This document shows positions 6,420 to 12,222 of a DNA stretch of 12,222 nucleotides, in pieces. Source of the stretch: JBJKPP01 sp046706145 (GTDB lineage: Bacteria > Bacteroidota > Ignavibacteria > Ignavibacteriales > Ignavibacteriaceae); contig JBJKPP010000068.1 of NCBI GenBank assembly GCA_046706145.1, positions 1 to 12,222 on the forward strand. Reading direction: 5' to 3'. How positions within the stretch are numbered: the stretch's first letter is position 1; the number at the start of each line of letters is the position of its first letter. Under the pieces are notes generated by a model. It saw only the letters and a program-made list of their open reading frames with translations. It did not search any database and had not been told where the DNA came from. Position numbers and translations under genes: made by a program.

Positions 6420-9203
6420 ATGGAGAGAATAAGCATAAAACTTATAGTTGGAATAGTGGTTCTCTTTTTTATTTGTTCCACTCCGCTTTTAGCTCAAACT
6501 GTTACTATTAATGCTGGCAGTAATCAAATTGTAAGTTGGGAAAAAACACACTCAACGCGACTCGAAGGGCGTGTTTCACCACGTAATATAAAAGTAGAAT
6601 GGACATGTCCACAGAATTCAGAAGTAGTTTTTAAAGATGCTTCCAATCGCATAACTGAAGTTACCTTTCCGCGTCCCGGTTATTATCTTTTATATCTTAC
6701 TGATAAAGAACAAGGAAAAGATTCCGTAAAAAGCTCCGTTATTATAAATGTTTTTAAACCTCATTCATATAAGCAAAGGCTTTCCGATCTAATAAATTTG
6801 ATGACTGTTGATGAGAAAGTTAGGGAGTTGACAAATGAAGCAGATTCCATTCCGCGGTTGGGACTTCCTAAATATAACTATTGGAGCGAAGCTTTACACG
6901 GAGTACTTGCAAGCGGAGCAACATCATTTCCACAAGCTGTTGCTATGGGTTCCACCTGGGAGCCTAGTCTTATACACCGTGTGGCTTCGGTAATATCCGA
7001 TGAAGCACGTGCCTTGCATGTTATTGAAGGCAAAGGGCTAACTTATTGGAGTCCTACTTTAAATATTGCCCGCGATCCGCGTTGGGGGCGTAATGAAGAA
7101 TCTTATAGTGAAGATCCTTATCTGCTTTCACAAATGGGAGTTGCATTCGTTATAGGTATGCAGGGTGATGATCCTTATTATTTAAAAACTGTTTCCACGC
7201 CAAAACACTTTATTGCTAATAATGAGGAAGCACGCCGTCATACAGGTTCTTCAGATGTAGATATGCGTAGCTTGTTTGAATATTACTTGCCCGCATTTCA
7301 TCATGCTATTGTTGAAGGTAAGGCCTTCTCAATAATGGGTGCATATAATGAATTGAATCATGTTCCTTGTAATGCAAATACTTTTTTAATGACTGATTTG
7401 TTGAGACATAAATGGGGGTTTAATGGTTATGTGGTATCTGATTGTGGTGCCATTTTTGATGAAGTAGTAAACCATCATTTCTTCAAAACAGGTGCGGAGG
7501 CCGCCGCCGCAAGTATTCGTGCGGGTTGCGATCTGAATTGTGGGGTATCATATCGTCGTGACCTAAAAGAAGCTCTTGATGAAGGATTATTAGATGAAAG
7601 AGATATTGATACCGCATTGACACGAGTTCTTTCGGCGCGTTTCAGATTAGGTGAATTCGATCCGCCATCTGTGGTACCGTATAGTTCAATTAACAAAGAT
7701 AGTTTGGATAGTAAATATAATCGTGCTCTTGCACTTGATGTTGCAAAGAAGTCGATTGTACTTCTGAAGAATGACGGAATACTGCCGTTAAATAAGAAAA
7801 AGATAAAATCAATTGCTGTGATAGGTCCGAACGCAGCCGAAGCTCAGCTTGGAATATACGCTGGCTTTCCCAATGTGGAGGTGAGTCCACTGGAAGGTAT
7901 AAGAAAAAAAGCCGCTTCGCTTGGAATTAAAGTTAACTATGCTCTCGGATGTTTAGTCTCGAGCAAATTATTAAGGCCCATAGAACCGCAGTATTTTGCA
8001 AAGGTTGAAGGAACCAACAAAACCGGTATGAAAGGTGAGTATTTCGATAATATGAATTTATCCGGCAAACCTGTCTTAACGCGTATAGATTCTATGGTTA
8101 ATTTTTCTTTCGGAACCAATGCTCCGGCTCCAGGATTACCGAAAGATCATTTCTCGATCCGTTGGACGGGAAAGATAATACCCCCAGATACAGTTCATTA
8201 TATAGGTATAAGCACAGATGACGGAGGCAGGCTGTATCTTAACGGGAAACTATTGATAAACGATTGGACAGACCATAGTGAAATAGGGCACAGAGTAAAA
8301 GTTGATTTACTTCCTGGTAAAGAGTACGAAATAGAATTCGACCAGTATGATGATGAATTGGCTGCCGCGGCCAGATTAACATGGAATCCTGGCAAGGAAA
8401 ATTTCGAAAATGCCAAGAAGATTGCCGCAAAAAGTGATGTTGTTATTTTAGCAATTGGTACCTCGCCGGCAATTTCACGCGAAGAACTAGATAGGACAAC
8501 CGTAGAATTGCCTAAAGTTCAAAGAGAATTAATAAAGGCTGTTGCATCTGTTAATCCTAATATTATTTTTGTTCTTGTAAACGGAGGTCCCGTTGCTCTT
8601 GCTGGGACACAAAATGATGCGAAAGGAATAGTTGAAGCATGGTACGACGGTGAATTCGGCGGAGACGCTATTGCTGATGTTTTATTCGGTGATGTTAATC
8701 CAGGCGGGAAACTTCCGGAAACATTTTATGCTTCTACTAAAGAGCTCCCTCCAATGTCGAATTACGATCTTATAGATTATCCTCGGACTTACATGTACTT
8801 TAAAGAACCTGTACTTTATCCTTTTGGCTACGGTCTTTCATATACTACGTTTAAATTTTCTGATCTAAAACTTAATTCAGATAAAATTGAAGAAAACGGT
8901 GAAGTCGAGTTAAGTTTTTCAGTTGAGAACACCGGTAAAGTAAAAGGCGATGAAGTAGCGCAGGTTTATATTCATAAGGATAACGCAAATATAAAAGTGC
9001 CAATTAATAAGTTGAAGCGCTTCCAAAGAATTACATTAACACCCGGAGAAAGCAAAGCTATCACTTTCAAAATTCCAGCATCAGAATTTTCTTTTTACAG
9101 TACCTCGACAAACGATCTCAAAGTAGATCCGGGAAAGTGGGAAATTCAAATCGGCAGTTCATGTAAAGATATACATTTGAAAAAAACAATTACAATTGAG
9201 TAA
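6420..9203 (+). CDS. Secreted GH3 beta-glycosidase (beta-glucosidase/xylosidase type) with PA14 insert
   Basis: This is an intact 927-residue enzyme. A Sec signal peptide (1-26) ends at LLAQ. Residues about 27-112 form an Ig/PKD-like beta domain. The GH3 catalytic barrel spans about 116-410: WSPTLNIARDPRWGRNEE, STPKHF (K262, H263) for substrate binding, and VVSDCGAI with D341 as the likely nucleophile. The second GH3 domain begins near VLLKNDGILPLNK and is interrupted by a PA14 domain at about 535-658 (GEYFDN, STDDGGRLYLNG). It resumes to about 800 and includes REELDR (687-692), where E688 or E689 may be the acid/base. A fibronectin III-like domain (about 830-920) ends the protein. The layout resembles GH3 beta-glucosidases and xylosidases that act on short plant-glycan oligomers; exact specificity cannot be read. 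There is no T9SS sorting domain, so a periplasmic location is inferred. GGAGA lies five bases before the ATG, and the fusion gene follows after 38 bases, probably in one transcript. Confidence 0.94.
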   Translation: MERISIKLIVGIVVLFFICSTPLLAQTVTINAGSNQIVSWEKTHSTRLEGRVSPRNIKVEWTCPQNSEVVFKDASNRITEVTFPRPGYYLLYLTDKEQGKDSVKSSVIINVFKPHSYKQRLSDLINLMTVDEKVRELTNEADSIPRLGLPKYNYWSEALHGVLASGATSFPQAVAMGSTWEPSLIHRVASVISDEARALHVIEGKGLTYWSPTLNIARDPRWGRNEESYSEDPYLLSQMGVAFVIGMQGDDPYYLKTVSTPKHFIANNEEARRHTGSSDVDMRSLFEYYLPAFHHAIVEGKAFSIMGAYNELNHVPCNANTFLMTDLLRHKWGFNGYVVSDCGAIFDEVVNHHFFKTGAEAAAASIRAGCDLNCGVSYRRDLKEALDEGLLDERDIDTALTRVLSARFRLGEFDPPSVVPYSSINKDSLDSKYNRALALDVAKKSIVLLKNDGILPLNKKKIKSIAVIGPNAAEAQLGIYAGFPNVEVSPLEGIRKKAASLGIKVNYALGCLVSSKLLRPIEPQYFAKVEGTNKTGMKGEYFDNMNLSGKPVLTRIDSMVNFSFGTNAPAPGLPKDHFSIRWTGKIIPPDTVHYIGISTDDGGRLYLNGKLLINDWTDHSEIGHRVKVDLLPGKEYEIEFDQYDDELAAAARLTWNPGKENFENAKKIAAKSDVVILAIGTSPAISREELDRTTVELPKVQRELIKAVASVNPNIIFVLVNGGPVALAGTQNDAKGIVEAWYDGEFGGDAIADVLFGDVNPGGKLPETFYASTKELPPMSNYDLIDYPRTYMYFKEPVLYPFGYGLSYTTFKFSDLKLNSDKIEENGEVELSFSVENTGKVKGDEVAQVYIHKDNANIKVPINKLKRFQRITLTPGESKAITFKIPASEFSFYSTSTNDLKVDPGKWEIQIGSSCKDIHLKKTITIE

Positions 9204-9241
9204 AGCTAAAGGAAAAATAGCATTTCAAAAAAAGGTAAGGA

Positions 9242-10387
9242 ATGAAAGAAAAGAAAGTTTTTGTCACCGGCTGTTTTGATATGCTACATAGTGGACATGT
9301 TGCTTTTCTTGAAGAAGCTGCACAATACGGCAATGTTTATGTAGGCGTAGGCTCTGATGAAACCGTGTATAATTTAAAAGGTCGTTACCCTGTTAATAAT
9401 CAAGATGAACGCAAGTATATACTTGATGCTTTAAGCTGCGTTAAAAAATCCCTTATAAATACAGGTACTGGAATCATGGATTTTCTTTCGGAAATAGAAC
9501 TTGTAAAACCTGATATTTTTATAGTTAATGAAGATGGAAACACACCAGCTAAAGAAGAACTTTGCCGAAAGCTTGGAATTGAATATAAAGTATTAAGAAG
9601 AGTTCCGCATGCGCACTTACCTTCTCGTTCTACTACTACCTTAAGAAAGGAGTGTATAATACCATACAGGATGGATCTGGCCGGAGGTTGGCTTGATCAA
9701 CCTTTTGTTGGAAAATATTCTCATGGACCTGTGATCACAATTTCAATTGAACCGACAATTGAATTTAATGAAAGAAGTGGAATGGCTTCAAGTACTAGGC
9801 TAAAGGCAATTGAACTCTGGCAAACCGATATACCTTCCGGTAATAAGGAAAAACTTGCTAAAATGTTATTCAGTTATGAGAATCCCCCCGGGACAAGGGT
9901 TGTTGCAGGTTCTCAAGATGCTTTAGGAATTGTAATGCCGGGGTTAAATAAATTAGAATATAACGCTGATTACTGGCCGGAAAAAATAATCTCAATTCAG
10001 GATGAAAATATATTGTCATGGTTAGAACAACATTTATATTTGCTAACCCTTGGTCCTCGTAGTAGAAACTATGATGTACTCTCCAATACTAATATAAATA
10101 TAGAGAATGCTGTTGCATTAAAAGAAGCGGCCGAATGCTGTTGGGAATCAATTTTAAATCGTGATGTGGAAAAGTTTGGCCATTACTTCAAAAAATCATT
10201 TGAGGCACAAATAAAAATGTTTCCAAATATGGTATATGATGAAATAATCGATATTATTGAAAAATATAGAAATTCATCCTATGGTTGGAAATTATCTGGT
10301 GCTGGCGGAGGAGGGTACATTATTTTTGTTTCCGAAAGAGAAATCCCAGGGTCAATACAAATAAAAATTAGAAGAAATTCTCAATAA
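9242..10387 (+). CDS. Fused nucleotidyltransferase / GHMP sugar kinase
   Basis: This 381-residue protein has no signal peptide and should be cytoplasmic. Residues 1-135 form a cytidylyltransferase-like Rossmann domain: VTGCFDMLHSGH contains the nucleotide-binding HxGH (H16-H19), GVGSDETV follows, and RSTTTL (129-134) stands where the family has its second phosphate-binding motif. From about 138 the chain becomes a GHMP kinase: RMDLAGGW (143-150) as motif 1, a glycine/serine stretch SGMASST (179-185) as motif 2, AGSQDALG with D226 as a candidate catalytic base, and KLSGAGGGGYIIF near 350-362 as motif 3. The kinase part most resembles heptose-7-phosphate or fucose kinase-type GHMP proteins. Together the domains could phosphorylate a sugar and transfer a nucleotide to it. 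The substrate is unknown; proximity to GH3 and GH43 genes suggests a sugar released from plant glycan, but envelope or heptose synthesis is also possible. The segment between motifs 1 and 2 is short. AAGGTAAGGA lies just before the ATG. Confidence 0.88.
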   Translation: MKEKKVFVTGCFDMLHSGHVAFLEEAAQYGNVYVGVGSDETVYNLKGRYPVNNQDERKYILDALSCVKKSLINTGTGIMDFLSEIELVKPDIFIVNEDGNTPAKEELCRKLGIEYKVLRRVPHAHLPSRSTTTLRKECIIPYRMDLAGGWLDQPFVGKYSHGPVITISIEPTIEFNERSGMASSTRLKAIELWQTDIPSGNKEKLAKMLFSYENPPGTRVVAGSQDALGIVMPGLNKLEYNADYWPEKIISIQDENILSWLEQHLYLLTLGPRSRNYDVLSNTNINIENAVALKEAAECCWESILNRDVEKFGHYFKKSFEAQIKMFPNMVYDEIIDIIEKYRNSSYGWKLSGAGGGGYIIFVSEREIPGSIQIKIRRNSQ

Positions 10388-10521
10388 ATAGTTGAACATT
10401 TTGTTCATAATAAAGATTTGAGCTATGTTATGTAAAGAAGATGGAGAGAGCATATTATTATAAAAACTCTTTAAAACTTAACTCTAGTTTTCATTAAATA
10501 TATTTGAGAAAGGCATTGCGG

Positions 10522-12222
10522 ATGAAAATTTTAATTATTGCAGCTATTATTGCTTTTTTAGTTGTTACTGTAAAAACGTATGGACAATTAAATCCTAATT
10601 CAAATGAAACACAGCAGACTACTATTTGCAATCCCCTAAATCTTAATTATAGGTTTTGTTTAGATAAGCCGTCGAGACGGGAAGCTGCAGATCCAACAAT
10701 GGTTTTATATAAAGGCGAGTATTATTTATTTGCCTCAAAATCCGGCGGATACTGGCACTCCACAGATTTAATTCACTGGGATTTAATAACAACAAAGGAT
10801 CTTCCGTTAGAAGACTATGCCCCAACTGCAGTTGTAATGAATGATACTCTTTATTTTTTAGCTTCTTCTGACAAACCCAAAATATATAAAACAGGGGATC
10901 CGAAATCGGGTAAATGGCAGATAGCTAATCCGGCATTTCCTATCGGAATGATTGATCCGGATTTGTTTGTTGATGATGACGGTAGATTATATTTCTATTA
11001 CGGATGCTCAAATATAAATCCCATTTACGGTGTTGAACTAAATACAAAAACTCTTAATCCTATTGGAAAGCCAAAAGCACTTTTTAACAGCCATAAAGAT
11101 AAATACGGTTGGGAACGGTCTGGAGATTACAATGATAAACCTGACAAACCCTGGATAGAAGGTTCATGGATGACAAAGCATAACGGCAAATATTATTTAC
11201 AGTATGCGACACCGGGTACTCAATTTAAAAGTTACTGTGATGGTCTTTATATTTCAGATAAGCCGCTTGGAAATTATACGCTTGCACCTAACAATCCATG
11301 CTCATCCAAACCAGAAGGTTTTATTGCCGGGGCAGGACATAGCAGTACGTTTCAAGATATCTACGGTAACTACTGGCATATCTCTACTATGACTATTTCA
11401 GTGAAACATATGTTCGAAAGACGTTTGGGGTTATTCCCGATGTTTTTCGATAAGGACGGGGAATTATACACCTATACCGGATTTGGTGATTTCCCTTTTA
11501 AAGTACCTAGGAAAAAAATATCGGGTCCGGACGAATTATCACCTAATTGGATGCTGCTTTCATATAACAAACCGGTTGAGGTTTCTTCTGAATTACCCGG
11601 TCATCCGAAAGAATACGCAGCGGATGAGAATATACGTAATTACTGGAGTGCTAAAACCGGTAATAAAGGTGAATGGATATCGATTGATTTGCAAAAACAA
11701 TGCACAATAAATGCCATTCAGGTTAATTTTGCTGAAAACGAAGCTCAAATATATGGACGTAATCCTGAAATTTACTACCAGTACCTTTTGGAATACTCTT
11801 CAGATAATAAAATATGGCATACATTAGTTGATAAAACTAAAAACAAAACTGATGTGCCGCATGATTATATCGAATTTCAGGATCCTGTAGAAGCTCGTTT
11901 TGTGAAACTTATTAATTATCGAATCCCAGGCGGAACATTTGCGATTTCAGGACTGCGTGTATTCGGAAACGGAGGCGGACCTCTTCCTGTAAAAATCAGT
12001 GAGTTTAAAATTGATCGTTTAAAAAAAGATAGATGTATAGTAAATATAAAATGGAGAAAAAGCCCGAACACCGTCGGCTTTAATATTCGCTACGGAACAC
12101 AAAAGGATAAATTATATCACAATTACGAAGTGCTGGGAACAGATTCAATAACAATAAGAAGCTTAAACAGTTTATCGAAATACTATTTTACTATCGATTC
12201 CTTTAACGAAAATGGAATTAGT
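10522..12222 (+). CDS. Secreted GH43-like glycosidase with F5/8C and Fn3 domains (partial, runs off the end)
   Basis: The frame stays open from ATG 10522 for 567 codons to the window end, so the C-terminus is missing. GAGAAAGG lies nine bases before the ATG. Residues 1-22 are a signal peptide (hydrophobic core, ending TYGQ). The GH43 five-bladed propeller spans about 43-345, with the expected catalytic trio: D57 in REAADPTM (base), D145 in GMIDPDLFVDDDG (pKa modulator), and E213 in WIEGSW (acid). Residues about 349-485 look like an F5/8 type C (discoidin) domain, with GEWISIDLQKQ and late EARFVKLINYR. From about 488 (LPVKISEF) an Fn3-like domain begins and runs to the edge, where a T9SS sorting domain could follow. 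GH43 enzymes commonly remove arabinose, xylose or galactose from plant polysaccharides; the sugar cannot be told here. It belongs to a different GH43 type from the decayed gene at 5422. It lies 134 bases after the fusion gene, so it may be cotranscribed or have its own promoter. Confidence 0.9.
   Translation, partial: MKILIIAAIIAFLVVTVKTYGQLNPNSNETQQTTICNPLNLNYRFCLDKPSRREAADPTMVLYKGEYYLFASKSGGYWHSTDLIHWDLITTKDLPLEDYAPTAVVMNDTLYFLASSDKPKIYKTGDPKSGKWQIANPAFPIGMIDPDLFVDDDGRLYFYYGCSNINPIYGVELNTKTLNPIGKPKALFNSHKDKYGWERSGDYNDKPDKPWIEGSWMTKHNGKYYLQYATPGTQFKSYCDGLYISDKPLGNYTLAPNNPCSSKPEGFIAGAGHSSTFQDIYGNYWHISTMTISVKHMFERRLGLFPMFFDKDGELYTYTGFGDFPFKVPRKKISGPDELSPNWMLLSYNKPVEVSSELPGHPKEYAADENIRNYWSAKTGNKGEWISIDLQKQCTINAIQVNFAENEAQIYGRNPEIYYQYLLEYSSDNKIWHTLVDKTKNKTDVPHDYIEFQDPVEARFVKLINYRIPGGTFAISGLRVFGNGGGPLPVKISEFKIDRLKKDRCIVNIKWRKSPNTVGFNIRYGTQKDKLYHNYEVLGTDSITIRSLNSLSKYYFTIDSFNENGIS

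Noticed and set aside
10393..10407. Small hairpin TGAAC/GTTCA after the fusion gene
   Set aside because: The stem is only five base pairs and has no T-tract, so it is too weak to call a terminator.
10499..10506. TATATTTG, a match to the Bacteroidota -7 promoter element TAnnTTTG
   Set aside because: It lies only 15 bases before ATG 10522 and overlaps the ribosome site, leaving no room for a leader; no -33 element is seen at the right distance.
11204..11710. Short + strand open frames at 11204-11392 and 11483-11710
   Set aside because: They are out-of-frame shadows within the GH43-like gene that runs from 10522 to the window end.

Overview
The window looks like an accessory carbohydrate-use region of an AT-rich bacterium of the Bacteroidota/Ignavibacteriota side of the FCB group. 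The main basis is two genes ending in a type IX secretion (T9SS) C-terminal sorting domain with the NYPNPFNPST signature, which is very common in Ignavibacteria and relatives. A FecI-like ECF sigma factor with a FecR-like fragment, and Asp-box, GH3 and GH43 proteins with signal peptides, fit this. The taxon is inferred, not proven. Every recognisable gene is on the + strand.

Layout. 1-61 may hold the last codons of an upstream gene. 129-1577 encodes a DUF362 protein with a twin-arginine signal and a T9SS sorting domain. 1711-2256 is the ECF sigma factor. 2456-2698 is an internally deleted remnant of the Asp-box gene that follows it; 2758-4923 is the intact copy, a T9SS-sorted protein with 13 Asp-box repeats, closed by a strong hairpin at 4964-4998. 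5121-5357 encodes a 78-residue FecR-like N-terminal fragment with no membrane segment. 5422-6344 is a decayed GH43-CBM6 glycosidase gene carrying a large deletion, an in-frame stop and two frameshifts. 6420-9203 is an intact secreted GH3 glycosidase with an inserted PA14 domain. 9242-10387 encodes a cytoplasmic fusion of a nucleotidyltransferase and a GHMP-type sugar kinase. 10522 to the window end is an incomplete secreted GH43-like glycosidase with F5/8C and Fn3-like domains.

How the parts may work together (inference). GH43 enzymes at or outside the outer membrane trim side chains of a plant-type polysaccharide, and the GH3 enzyme, which has no sorting domain and is probably periplasmic, releases monosaccharides. 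The kinase/nucleotidyltransferase fusion sits 38 bases after GH3 and may phosphorylate a sugar and convert it to a nucleotide sugar, linking degradation to glycan building rather than plain catabolism. The sigma factor and FecR-like fragment resemble the control pair often found with such loci, but they are separated by about 2.9 kb and the FecR side is reduced. The middle of the window (2.4-6.4 kb) shows duplication and gene decay. The most notable items are the fusion protein and the DUF362 protein carrying both Tat and T9SS signals.
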